Shown here in pieces: positions 42,428 through 50,893 of a DNA stretch of 64,000 nt. Positions within the stretch are counted from its first letter, which is position 1, and each line of letters begins with the position of its first letter. A program made the translations under genes and the position numbers. The stretch spans positions 1 through 64,000 of the forward strand of contig CAVQVN010000003.1 in NCBI GenBank assembly GCA_963717135.1, in the 5' to 3' direction. The notes beneath the pieces are model-generated. The model did not search any database and had not been told where the DNA came from. It saw only the letters and a list, made by a program, of their open reading frames with translations. Source of the DNA: UBA4744 sp963717135 (lineage in GTDB: Bacteria > Actinomycetota > Acidimicrobiia > Spongiisociales > UBA4744).

Positions 42428-43611
42428 GCTCGATAAGCCAAACCTGGGAGATCGCCCGACGCGACTTCGTACAGCGGGCCAAAAGCAAAGTGTTTCTGAT
42501 ATCAACCGTGACCATCGTCTTCTTGGTCCTCTCGGTCGGCCCGCTCATAGCTACCGCCACCGGCAACGATCCCCCGCAAGAAATTGGGGTCGTCGGAGAT
42601 CCCGAAGCGGATTTCGAGAGTGCGGCGCGCCGAGCGGCGGCCGAATTCGACCTGGAAGTGCGTTTCACGGAGTTCGGATCGGTCGGCGAAGGTGAAGAAG
42701 CGCTCCGCAACCGAGACGTACGGGTCGTCCTCACCCCCGACCGGGAGCTGATCTGGCGGGAGGAACCAAGCCAGGTGCTGACCGCCATTGTCTCCTCGGC
42801 AGTGCAGTCAATAGAACGCAACCAGATCATCGCCGAACTGGGTCTCACTCCGGAAGAAAGCGAAGCGCTGCTCGTGCCCGCTCCCCTGGCCGGCCGCTCG
42901 CTCGAAACTCCGGACCCGGAAACAGAACCCCGCCGGATCGCCGCCATGGGGGGATCCATACTTCTGTATGCAGCCATCTTGATGTTCGGCCAGTTCGTGA
43001 TGCTCGGGGTTCTCGAGGAGAAATCCAACCGGGTTGTGGAAGTGGTCCTCTCCCGGGTTCGGCCTCATCAGATTCTCGTTGGCAAGGTCTTCGGCATCGG
43101 GCTTCTCGGGCTCGCTCAACTGGTAGTTCTCAGCGTGTCGGTGGTGTTGATGCTGAACTTCATCGACATCAACGGAGTCGACCTGGCCGGAATCGGAACC
43201 GGGATGTTTGCCTGGATTGTGTTCTGGTTCATCCTGGGTTACGCCTTCTTCAGCGTTCTCTACGCCACGATGGGGGCGCTCATTTCCCGCCAGGAGGACG
43301 CCCAGAGCGTCGGTTTCATCCCGGTGATCCTGATGCTCCCCGGGTACTTCTTCTCCCTGATCGCCTCCAACGACCCCGAAGTGCTCATGGTTCGTTTGTT
43401 TTCATTCATTCCACCCATGTCGACGATGGTGATGCCCATCCGGGCGTCGGTCACCGACGTACCGGTGTGGGAGATCGCCCTGTCCATTGCACTGATCCTC
43501 GCCGCCACCTACGGAATGGTCCGTTTCGGAGCCCGGGTCTACCGCGGGGCGGTGCTGCAGATCGGCGCCAAGGTTCGGATCCGCGACGCCTGGAAAGCCG
43601 CCGAGCAATAA
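42424..43611 (+). CDS. ABC-2 type permease (NatB-like)
   Basis: A 395-residue membrane subunit with a first helix (VFLISTVTIVFLVLSVGPLIA), a large extracytoplasmic domain (about 50-170) and five to six further helices. EEKSNRVVEVVLSRVRPHQILVGKVFGIGLLGLAQL is the conserved cytoplasmic coupling segment of NatB/ABC-2 permeases. Paired with the ATPase upstream by an ATGA overlap. Substrate unknown. Confidence 0.88.
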   Translation: MSSISQTWEIARRDFVQRAKSKVFLISTVTIVFLVLSVGPLIATATGNDPPQEIGVVGDPEADFESAARRAAAEFDLEVRFTEFGSVGEGEEALRNRDVRVVLTPDRELIWREEPSQVLTAIVSSAVQSIERNQIIAELGLTPEESEALLVPAPLAGRSLETPDPETEPRRIAAMGGSILLYAAILMFGQFVMLGVLEEKSNRVVEVVLSRVRPHQILVGKVFGIGLLGLAQLVVLSVSVVLMLNFIDINGVDLAGIGTGMFAWIVFWFILGYAFFSVLYATMGALISRQEDAQSVGFIPVILMLPGYFFSLIASNDPEVLMVRLFSFIPPMSTMVMPIRASVTDVPVWEIALSIALILAATYGMVRFGARVYRGAVLQIGAKVRIRDAWKAAEQ

Positions 43612-43630
43612 GCCTGCCTCCGGCATTCCG

Positions 43631-43665
43631 GTTCTTGGTTCTTGGTTTCTGGTTCTTGGTTCTTG
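43631..43665. repeat. Tandem 7-bp repeat (GTTCTTG)x5
   Basis: Five tandem 7-mers of GTTCTTG, the third changed to GTTTCTG, directly downstream of the permease gene. Noncoding; likely a slippage-prone array. Confidence 0.7.
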
Positions 43666-43711
43666 GCACCCCCAACCCGGCGATCCGACAGCACCCGGTT
43701 GCCGTCTGTTC

Positions 43712-43750
43712 CCCCCTCCCGCCGGCGGGAGGGGGTTAGGGGGAGGGTGG
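43712..43750. repeat. 39-bp GC-rich repeat, copy 1
   Basis: A perfect 24-bp palindrome (CCCCCTCCCGCC with GGCGGGAGGGGG) plus TTAGGGGGAGGGTGG. The same 39 bp, with two differences, recur at 56990-57028. A strong hairpin in both cases; probable terminator or a repeat family of this genome. Confidence 0.7.
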
Positions 43751-43842
43751 TGCAACGTCATACGCCCGAAACTCGCCCCTGGTACGTTCGCCGGTACTGG
43801 CAAACTCGCAACAAGCAAGCCGGGTTGGTCTGATTATCCGTT

Positions 43843-43885
43843 CTTGCGTCAATCACCGACCCGTGGCGCACCAGATCGACGCACG
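43843..43885 (+). repeat. 43-bp palindromic repeat, copy 3
   Basis: Third copy of the element flanking hflX, here between convergent genes (NatB-like permease and PAP2 phosphatase). Its extended ends CCGTTCTTGCGTC and GACGCACGAACGG match in 12 of 13 positions as inverted repeats. Confidence 0.72.
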
Positions 43886-43903
43886 AACGGGCTGGAAAGG
43901 CGT

Positions 43904-44815
43904 CTACCAGGTTATGGGTTTGGGGACGAAGGCGGTTTCGCGCTGCGCCAGGCCCAGCTTGAGAAACATCCAGGGGGCCCCAGCAGCTCCCCAGAAACCC
44001 ACCAGCGAATAACGGAGGAGCCGCAACAAGATGGCGGGTTCCAGACCGTCGAAAACCGCACGCAGGCCCAGCCACAGACCGGCCAGAATGGCCAACCCGA
44101 ACAAGAAACGGAGCGTCCGCTGCAGCAGGGTGCCCGCTACGTCGAACCCGATCAGCCGGCGCTCCAGGACCAGACCGGCGCCGATACCAACCATGGTGCC
44201 GCCTCCGGTAACCATGTCCTCGGTCGGCCAGACGGCCATGGCCAGCGCCGGCAAGGCGGCGATGACGATCAATTGATGAATAGTCTCCTGGTCAAAGAAC
44301 CACTTCTCCAAGCGCTGGCCGAACCGCCACCACAGCCACAGCACCAGAATGCCCAGCAGGTAGCCGCCCAGCACGTCCGTCGGGAAGTGCACACCGAGAT
44401 AGATCCGCGACATCGGGATCAGCAGAACCATCACCCCGACCACCACCCAGAACCACCACCTGCGGACCACAGACCCGAGGAAGCCCCACACGACCACTGC
44501 GCTTTGGGTGTGGCCGCTTGGCAAACCGAAGCCTTCCGCTTCGACGATGTCGACGACCCGCGAGTCGTAGGCGAATGGCCTGGGTTGGGCGGCCACGTGC
44601 TTCGCCACCTGATTCACCAACCCGGATAACAGGAAGACCACCATCAGACGCACACCCACCGACCGGTTGATGCTCCAGTAGATCAACGGGAGAGCAACGA
44701 GAAAGAACTCCTCGTCTCCGAGAAAAGTGAACGCTGCAAAGAACGTGTCGAGCTGCGGACTCGCCTGCTGGAACCACAAAACGACGTCTACACCCCAATC
44801 GAGCAAGCGATCCAT
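43904..44815 (-). CDS. PAP2-superfamily membrane phosphatase
   Basis: A 303-residue integral membrane protein with the three PAP2 motifs: NQVAKHVAAQPRPF (KxxxxxxRP), GLPSGHTQSAVV (PSGH) and SRIYLGVHFPTDVLGG (SRxxxxxHxxxD). About eight hydrophobic segments surround them. Such enzymes dephosphorylate undecaprenyl pyrophosphate or phosphatidic acid on the outer leaflet. Recycling of undecaprenyl pyrophosphate would serve the polysaccharide locus. Start ATG 44815 after GAGGAGG. Confidence 0.88.
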   Translation of the reverse strand: MDRLLDWGVDVVLWFQQASPQLDTFFAAFTFLGDEEFFLVALPLIYWSINRSVGVRLMVVFLLSGLVNQVAKHVAAQPRPFAYDSRVVDIVEAEGFGLPSGHTQSAVVVWGFLGSVVRRWWFWVVVGVMVLLIPMSRIYLGVHFPTDVLGGYLLGILVLWLWWRFGQRLEKWFFDQETIHQLIVIAALPALAMAVWPTEDMVTGGGTMVGIGAGLVLERRLIGFDVAGTLLQRTLRFLFGLAILAGLWLGLRAVFDGLEPAILLRLLRYSLVGFWGAAGAPWMFLKLGLAQRETAFVPKPITW

Positions 44816-44898
44816 CCTGCCTCCTCAACCGGCACCATACTGGAAACGGAAGGTCCCCAGGCAGTTACCATCGGCAGGTTGCGAACCAAGGAGCCCTC

Positions 44899-47460
44899 GT
44901 GACTGAAAGCCGGTATCGCCTACCACGACACGTGGTCCCACACCGCTATGACCTCATCATCGAGCCCGACCTGGAGGCGGCAACCTTCGCAGGCCGGGTT
45001 GAGATCACGGTCACGGTCGAGGAAGCGACCACCGAGATCGTCCTCAACGCCATCGAATTGGACCTCGGCGAGGTCCTTCTCTCGAGGGCTGAGGGCCGCC
45101 AGATTTCGGCCACAGTCACGTACGAGAGCGAGACGGAACGGGCCCGCCTGGTGCTGGAAGAAGAGGCGACCGTCGGAGACTGGACGCTCACGATCCGTTT
45201 CCGGGGCATCCTCAACGACAAGCTGCGCGGTTTCTACCGGAGCACTTTCACCGACCAGGAAGGCAACGAACAGATCCTGGCGACCACCCAGTTTGAAGCT
45301 ACCGATGCGCGCCGCGCCTTTCCTTGCTGGGACGAACCCGATTTCAAGGCAGTCTTTTCCCTGACCATGGTGGTCGACCCGAATCTGCTGGCAATCTCCA
45401 ACACCCGGGAGATTGCCCGTCAGGATGACGGCCACGGCAAGGTGGCCGTGCAGTACGCCGACACTATGAAGATGTCTACCTATCTCGTCGCCTTTGTGGT
45501 CGGCCCTCTGGAAGCAACCGAGCCGATCGACGTTGACGGCACCCCTTTGCGCGTCGTCCACGCCCCCGGCAAGGGGCACCTGACCGGCTTCGCGCTCGAG
45601 TCGGGCGCCTACCACCTCCGCTGGTTGGCCGACTATTACGGCATCCCTTACCCGGGCGACAAAATGGACTTCGTCGCCATTCCCGACTTCGCGTTCGGGG
45701 CAATGGAAAACGTCGGGGCGGTCACTTTCCGCGAGAACGCCGTGCTGGTCGACCCCCACGTAGCCCGCCAGGTTGAGCTCGAACGAGTCAGTTCCGTGAT
45801 TGCCCACGAACTTGCCCACATGTGGTTCGGCGATCTCGTCACCATGAAATGGTGGAACGGCGTCTGGTTGAACGAGGCCTTCGCCACCTTCATGGAGATG
45901 ATGTCCTCCGATGCTTTCCGCCCGGAGTGGAAGACCTGGCTCGAGTTTGCTCCTTCCCGGGGATACGCCCTCGATACCGATGCGCTGGCCTCAACCCGTT
46001 CAGTCGAGTTCGAAGTCAATGCCCCGGACGAAGCAGACCAGATGTTCGACTCCTTGACATACCAGAAAGGATCGGCCCTGCTTCGCATGCTCCAGCAGTT
46101 CCTCGGTGAAGAAACGTTCCGGCAGGGAGTTGGCAACTATCTCCGCGCCCACGCCTACGGCAACACCGAGACCCACGACTTGTGGAGCGCCCTGGAAGAG
46201 GCGTCCGGCCAACCGGTCGGAGCGATGATGAACTCGTGGATCTTCCAAGGAGGCTTCCCGGAGGTCGAGATTTCCCACTCTCCGGAGGGCGATGGCCTGC
46301 TTATCGAGCAGCGACGGTTCGGCTACCTGCCCCACGTAGGCGGTGGGGAATGGCATGTGCCGATTGTGGTCCGCCTCAGCGACGGCCTCGCCGAGCAGAC
46401 TTCGACGACGATCGTTGGGGTCACGCCCGAAGAAGTCCGGGCCGGCGGCCCCGTCACCTGGGCAGTCGCCAACGCAGGTGGGAACGGGTTCTACCGGGTC
46501 CGGTACACGCCCGAATTGATGGATAGCCTCGTCGACCATCTGGACCGACTCGATCCTCTCGAGCGGTACACGTTGCTCGACGACACATGGGCCCAGGTAA
46601 AAGCCGGGCGGGTCGACACTGGCACCTACCTGGACCTCGCTTCCCGGTATCAAGACGAGACGGAGGCTGCGGTATGGGGTTTGCTCTGCGGCAGCCTGGG
46701 CCGGTTGCACCGGATAGTGCAGCCCGAGTCGATGCCGGCGTTCGAGGGATGGGTGCGCAAACTGATCGAACCGGCCGCCGAGCGTCTCGGGTGGGAACCC
46801 GAAGCTGGAGAAGATGACCTCACCCGCAAGCTACGGGGCACACTGCTGCGGACTCTCGGCACAACCGGTCGCCAAGGCCACGCCCGGGAGCGGGCTCGCC
46901 GGGTCGTCGATCGGTTGCTCGAGTCGCCCGAATCTGTCGATCCAGACGTGGCGGTAGCGGCCGTCTACGTGACGGCCGCCGCCGGTACGGAGGCCGACTA
47001 CCAGCGCTTCTATGACCAGTACAAAAACGCCACCGATCCGCAGGAGGAAGGCAGATTCATGTATGCCCTGCCGGACTTCCCGGAGCCGCATCTCACCGAA
47101 GAGACTTTTGAGATGACACTCGACGGTCGTATCCGCATCTCCAACGGACCGATGGTGGTAGGGCAATTACTGGCCAACGAAACCAACGGCGCCCAAGTCT
47201 GGGATCTGATCAAGAACAACTGGGACCGCCTCATCGACCTGTTCCCACCGATGATCCTCAAGCGGGCGTTTGAGACCATCTGGGCCCGCCACGACCAAGC
47301 GGACGACATCCGAGCCTTCCTGGCGGCCCACCAGGTGCCCCACAGCGAAAAGGCGATATCCCAGGCATTGGAGCGGCTCGACGTCGCCGAAGGCCTGGCC
47401 AGGCGCGAGGCAAACCGCCTGACCGGGTATCTCAGGCGGTATCAGGGGATGGCCGGTTAG
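44899..47460 (+). CDS. pepN: M1-family aminopeptidase (aminopeptidase N)
   Basis: An 853-residue zinc metallopeptidase that removes N-terminal residues from peptides. The exopeptidase motif is GAMENVGAVTFREN and the zinc motif HELAHMWFGDLVTMKWWNG with NEAFA (H303, H307, E326). The N-terminal domain opens YRLPRHVVPHRYDLIIEPDL and the C-terminal ERAP1-like helical domain is complete. No signal peptide, so cytoplasmic. Start GTG 44899 with AAGGAG 6 nt upstream. Confidence 0.94.
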   Translation: MTESRYRLPRHVVPHRYDLIIEPDLEAATFAGRVEITVTVEEATTEIVLNAIELDLGEVLLSRAEGRQISATVTYESETERARLVLEEEATVGDWTLTIRFRGILNDKLRGFYRSTFTDQEGNEQILATTQFEATDARRAFPCWDEPDFKAVFSLTMVVDPNLLAISNTREIARQDDGHGKVAVQYADTMKMSTYLVAFVVGPLEATEPIDVDGTPLRVVHAPGKGHLTGFALESGAYHLRWLADYYGIPYPGDKMDFVAIPDFAFGAMENVGAVTFRENAVLVDPHVARQVELERVSSVIAHELAHMWFGDLVTMKWWNGVWLNEAFATFMEMMSSDAFRPEWKTWLEFAPSRGYALDTDALASTRSVEFEVNAPDEADQMFDSLTYQKGSALLRMLQQFLGEETFRQGVGNYLRAHAYGNTETHDLWSALEEASGQPVGAMMNSWIFQGGFPEVEISHSPEGDGLLIEQRRFGYLPHVGGGEWHVPIVVRLSDGLAEQTSTTIVGVTPEEVRAGGPVTWAVANAGGNGFYRVRYTPELMDSLVDHLDRLDPLERYTLLDDTWAQVKAGRVDTGTYLDLASRYQDETEAAVWGLLCGSLGRLHRIVQPESMPAFEGWVRKLIEPAAERLGWEPEAGEDDLTRKLRGTLLRTLGTTGRQGHARERARRVVDRLLESPESVDPDVAVAAVYVTAAAGTEADYQRFYDQYKNATDPQEEGRFMYALPDFPEPHLTEETFEMTLDGRIRISNGPMVVGQLLANETNGAQVWDLIKNNWDRLIDLFPPMILKRAFETIWARHDQADDIRAFLAAHQVPHSEKAISQALERLDVAEGLARREANRLTGYLRRYQGMAG

Positions 47461-47529
47461 ATTCTTGGCAGGCCAAGTCCGGCAGCCTGAGCCGACGTAG
47501 TGAACGGCCGTAAAAAGACGAGGGCGGAG

Positions 47530-48582
47530 ATGAGCGGAGAGAAGATTCGAGTCGAGTATCTGGATGAGGGCTCCTACGAGACTTGGAACCGATTACTTGC
47601 CGATTCGCCCCAAGGGACCATCTACAGTTCACCGGAGTACCTCGATGCTCTTTGCGAAGCTACCGGTGGAGCCTTTCGATTGCTCGCGGTGCTTCGCGGT
47701 ACCGAACTCGTGGGTGGTCTCGGCGTTTATCAAGAGGCCACACCGGTTGGCCTGAAGCTCTCGGGCCGCTATCTCCTCTACTTCAACAGTCTTCTGCTTC
47801 GAAACTACGAAACTCGATATCCCTCTAGACAAACCGCGAGAACGCTCGAGACCCTGCGGGCCATAGAACAAGCCATCTCAGAGAAGAGGTTCGCCCGCGT
47901 GCGAATAAGCAACCATTGGTCGGTAGATGACGTCCGGCCTTTCCTGGTTCAGGGTTGGAAGGCAACCCCAACGTACACCTACGTTGCCGACCTGACGGAC
48001 ATGGACAAATTGGCACGCAGCGTTGACCGCAACTACCAGAGGCTGATCAACAGATGCCGCGACACCGATCTCGAATTCGTGGAAGATGACGACTTTGCGT
48101 CCCTCTATCGACTCCACACCGCGACCCACGTCCGTAAAGGCTCACCGGTCTACCTTGATGAAAGCCCGTTCACCCGCTATTTCCAACGACTTCGAGCCCT
48201 CCACCTTTGCCGTCTCGATCATCTCCGCACACCGGAAGGCAGATCTGTCGCCGCGCAACTAACGCTGCTCGGGCCCTACCCAACGGCACACACTGTATGT
48301 GCAGGCGCAGATCCTGAGTTCATGCAACTCGGGACTACGCCATATCTCCGTTGGGCCACCTTTGAGGCCCTCGCAGATCAGGGTTATCAGGGCAACGATC
48401 TTACGGACGCGGCGCTCAACTCGGTCACACGGTTCAAGAGTCAACTCGGTGCCGACTTGAAGATGAGTCTCACCCTTAGCAAGCGAGACCGGCCTACTAT
48501 GGCCGCCGTCTCGGCAAGCCGCAGATTGGCCAGCCGGATAAGGTCCTCGGTCAGAGGCCTCGAGTCAACTGGGGCCCAGTGA
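47530..48582 (+). CDS. GNAT/FemAB-like acetyltransferase
   Basis: A protein of about 350 residues of the FemAB-type, BioF2-like acyltransferase group. It opens VEYLDEGSYETWNRLLADSPQGTIYSSPEYLDAL and has a second GNAT-like domain with RKGSPVYLDESPFTRYFQRL and VAAQLTLLGPYPTAHTVCAGADPEF. Such proteins transfer acyl or aminoacyl groups to sugars or peptidoglycan precursors. I use ATG 47530; GTG 47500 is the alternative. Its stop overlaps the start of the ThDP-enzyme gene, so the two act as a pair. Confidence 0.78.
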   Translation: MSGEKIRVEYLDEGSYETWNRLLADSPQGTIYSSPEYLDALCEATGGAFRLLAVLRGTELVGGLGVYQEATPVGLKLSGRYLLYFNSLLLRNYETRYPSRQTARTLETLRAIEQAISEKRFARVRISNHWSVDDVRPFLVQGWKATPTYTYVADLTDMDKLARSVDRNYQRLINRCRDTDLEFVEDDDFASLYRLHTATHVRKGSPVYLDESPFTRYFQRLRALHLCRLDHLRTPEGRSVAAQLTLLGPYPTAHTVCAGADPEFMQLGTTPYLRWATFEALADQGYQGNDLTDAALNSVTRFKSQLGADLKMSLTLSKRDRPTMAAVSASRRLASRIRSSVRGLESTGAQ

Positions 48583-50300
48583 TGATACGCCTCAACGGAT
48601 CCAGGTTGCTGGTTGAACTCCTTGTCGAGCTCGGAATCGAAGTCATATTCGGAGTCCCGGGGTCTGAGAGCGTTGAGTTCCTCGATGAGCTGCGCCGCAG
48701 GCAACTCCGATTCGTGCTGTCAACTTCGGAACGCGAAGCCGTCTTCATGGCGATCGGTCATTACGCTGCCTCCGGACGGATAGCCGCCTCGTGCTCCATC
48801 GGTGGACCGGGCTTCACCAATGCTCTGACCGGTATCGCCGAGGCTCGAGAAGACTCGGCGGCGCTTCTTCACATCCTCATATGCCGGGATGTTTCGGGCG
48901 ACGAGTACGGATTGCACGCCATCGACCACCGCGCTCTCGCGACACCGCTCGCCAAAGCGTATTTCTTCGTCGAAGAAACCTCGAGCCTCGAGGAAACAGT
49001 GCGCGCCGCACACGAGAGAGCGATGGCCGGGGAGCCGGGTCCGATCGTTATTCACTTCACGCGACGGTCTCTAATCGGTTCCGCCGGCCGCACTGCCAGA
49101 ACCAACGTTCCGCCCGGCCTCGTTGGTATTGAATCGAATGTTCTATTCGACCGCCTGCAAACCTCAACTCGACCCGTGTTCATCGCCGGCCAAGGCGCGC
49201 TCGATGCGTCCGTCAACCTGACGAAGTTGGTGGAGACGATGCAATGTCCATTGTTGACGACCGGATCCGGGAGAGGTGTGTTGCCGGATCGCCATCCCTT
49301 GGCCTTTGGCACATCGATTGGACAGGAGGAACCTTCCGAGGTTGCCGAGCAGATCCTCGAGGCCTCCGACCTCATCGTCGCCTTGGGGTGCAAATTCACG
49401 CACAACGGCAGCTTCGCGCACCGCCTGAATCTGCCCGAGAACAAACTGGCTCGTGTCGACGCTTCCGCTTTTGTGCTGGCCGCGAATTATCCGGCATCAA
49501 TCTCGCTGGTTGCTGATGTCCCCTCGCTTGTTGAGAGAATGTGCGAGAAGTCGCAGGATACAGGTCCCAAGAAATGGGAGACCGGTGCCCTGCAGGCCCT
49601 CCGCGAACGCGCCGACGAAGAACGCAGATCTCTCTCAATCCGGGACCGGGTGCTGCGCACAACGGGCGGAAGCAGCCCGGCAACGGTCTTCGGGAAGTTG
49701 CGCGACGCTCTCCCCGACAACGCCCGATTGGTAACCGACAGCGGACTCCACCAGTTTCTGGCGAGGGCTCATTTTGAAGTGCTTAGGCCGCGGACCCTCC
49801 TTTTTCCTGCCGACTTCCAATCAATGGGATACGGCATTCCGGCCGCCATCGGCGCGCAGCTCGCCACATCGGACGCCGCCACCGTTGCAGTCGTCGGCGA
49901 TGGCGGGTTTGCCATGACCGCTTTGGAGATGGCGACCGCCCGACGAGAGGGGATCCCCATCAAGGTGCTGGTAATCAGGAACGGCACCCTTGAGTTGATT
50001 CGTGAGGCGCAACTGAGAAAACGCGGAGTCGAGCATTCAATCCGTCTTCTCAGCCCGAATCTGAAACTCTTCGCCGATTCGTTGGAACTCCCGTTCGCGC
50101 GGTGGGACGACTTGGATTCGGCTGGTCTGCGAGCCTTGATCGAGCGGGACTCGCCAGTTCTCATTGAGGTCGAGATGGTGGGAACTCGGCCCCCTTGGCC
50201 CTCGAGGATCGAGGGTCGCACCCGAGGGGTTGTTGAACGCCGTCTCAGTCCTGAATTGGTACGAGAGATCAAGCAACGACGAAACCGGCGGCGGCGCTAG
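48579..50300 (+). CDS. Thiamine-diphosphate-dependent enzyme (acetolactate synthase-like)
   Basis: A 573-residue ThDP enzyme of the acetolactate synthase/benzoylformate decarboxylase fold. The catalytic Glu is in LSTSEREAVFMAIGHYA, the middle domain carries LFDRLQTSTRPVFIAGQGA, and the cofactor site reads VAVVGDGGFAMTALEMATARREGIPIK with the Asn of IRNGTLELI. No regulatory subunit gene (ilvN-like) is adjacent, and the mid-domain FAD residues are unclear, so true acetolactate synthase is unlikely. It starts at GTG 48579 or ATG 48582, both overlapping the acetyltransferase stop. It may decarboxylate an unknown 2-oxoacid or join two ketoacids. Confidence 0.82.
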   Translation: MMIRLNGSRLLVELLVELGIEVIFGVPGSESVEFLDELRRRQLRFVLSTSEREAVFMAIGHYAASGRIAASCSIGGPGFTNALTGIAEAREDSAALLHILICRDVSGDEYGLHAIDHRALATPLAKAYFFVEETSSLEETVRAAHERAMAGEPGPIVIHFTRRSLIGSAGRTARTNVPPGLVGIESNVLFDRLQTSTRPVFIAGQGALDASVNLTKLVETMQCPLLTTGSGRGVLPDRHPLAFGTSIGQEEPSEVAEQILEASDLIVALGCKFTHNGSFAHRLNLPENKLARVDASAFVLAANYPASISLVADVPSLVERMCEKSQDTGPKKWETGALQALRERADEERRSLSIRDRVLRTTGGSSPATVFGKLRDALPDNARLVTDSGLHQFLARAHFEVLRPRTLLFPADFQSMGYGIPAAIGAQLATSDAATVAVVGDGGFAMTALEMATARREGIPIKVLVIRNGTLELIREAQLRKRGVEHSIRLLSPNLKLFADSLELPFARWDDLDSAGLRALIERDSPVLIEVEMVGTRPPWPSRIEGRTRGVVERRLSPELVREIKQRRNRRRR

Positions 50301-50332
50301 GTCTGCCCAACCCCACCACTAACCTGCCGCGG

Positions 50333-50893
50333 ATGGATGTTGAACTGGTTGATCGCTTCTCTGCCTTGATGGCTTTGGCGGCCCTGGCAGGAACCCTCGG
50401 AATCGTCTCACTCGGTCTGGGGAGCCGGATCTCGCCCGCCCTGGGACGCTGGAACGACACTCTGAAAGATGGTTTCGGGGACTGGGGTTACTGGCTGGTG
50501 TTCCTAGTCGCGCTGGTCTCGATGGTGGGGAGCCTCTACTACTCCGAGGTCGTCGGGTACCCACCGTGCTCGTTGTGCTGGTACCAGCGCATCGCCATGT
50601 ACCCCCTGGTGGTGATCATGGGAATCGCTGCCTGGAAACGGGACACCGGGATCCGCAAATACGTTTTGCCTCTGATGATCATCGGCGGCCTCCTGGCTCT
50701 CTATCAATACATCATCGGCTATGCCCCCGACGCCGAAATCCTCGGCTGCTCACTGGACGTCTCCTGTACCGAGCGTTACATCTGGGAATTTGGTTTTGTG
50801 GACTTCCCATTCATGTCATTTGTCGGTTTTAGTTTCATGATCTCCCTTATGCTGTGGACTTCACCAAGCGACCGGAACGAAAGCGACGAATGA
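50333..50893 (+). CDS. Disulfide bond formation protein B (DsbB-like)
   Basis: A 186-residue membrane quinone reductase that reoxidises a thiol oxidase outside the membrane. Four or five TM helices; redox pairs C79-x-x-C82 (PPCSLCWYQRIAMYP, the DsbB hallmark with Trp/Arg quinone-site residues) and C139/C145 (GCSLDVSC). The N-terminus has an extra helix compared with E. coli DsbB. The stop overlaps the start of the selenoprotein gene by 4 nt (ATGA), so DsbB and its likely thioredoxin-fold partner are co-translated. Confidence 0.9.
   Translation: MDVELVDRFSALMALAALAGTLGIVSLGLGSRISPALGRWNDTLKDGFGDWGYWLVFLVALVSMVGSLYYSEVVGYPPCSLCWYQRIAMYPLVVIMGIAAWKRDTGIRKYVLPLMIIGGLLALYQYIIGYAPDAEILGCSLDVSCTERYIWEFGFVDFPFMSFVGFSFMISLMLWTSPSDRNESDE

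Noticed and set aside
43843..43885. CRISPR repeats
   Set aside because: The palindromic copies are kilobases apart with genes between them and no regular spacers, so they are dispersed repeats.
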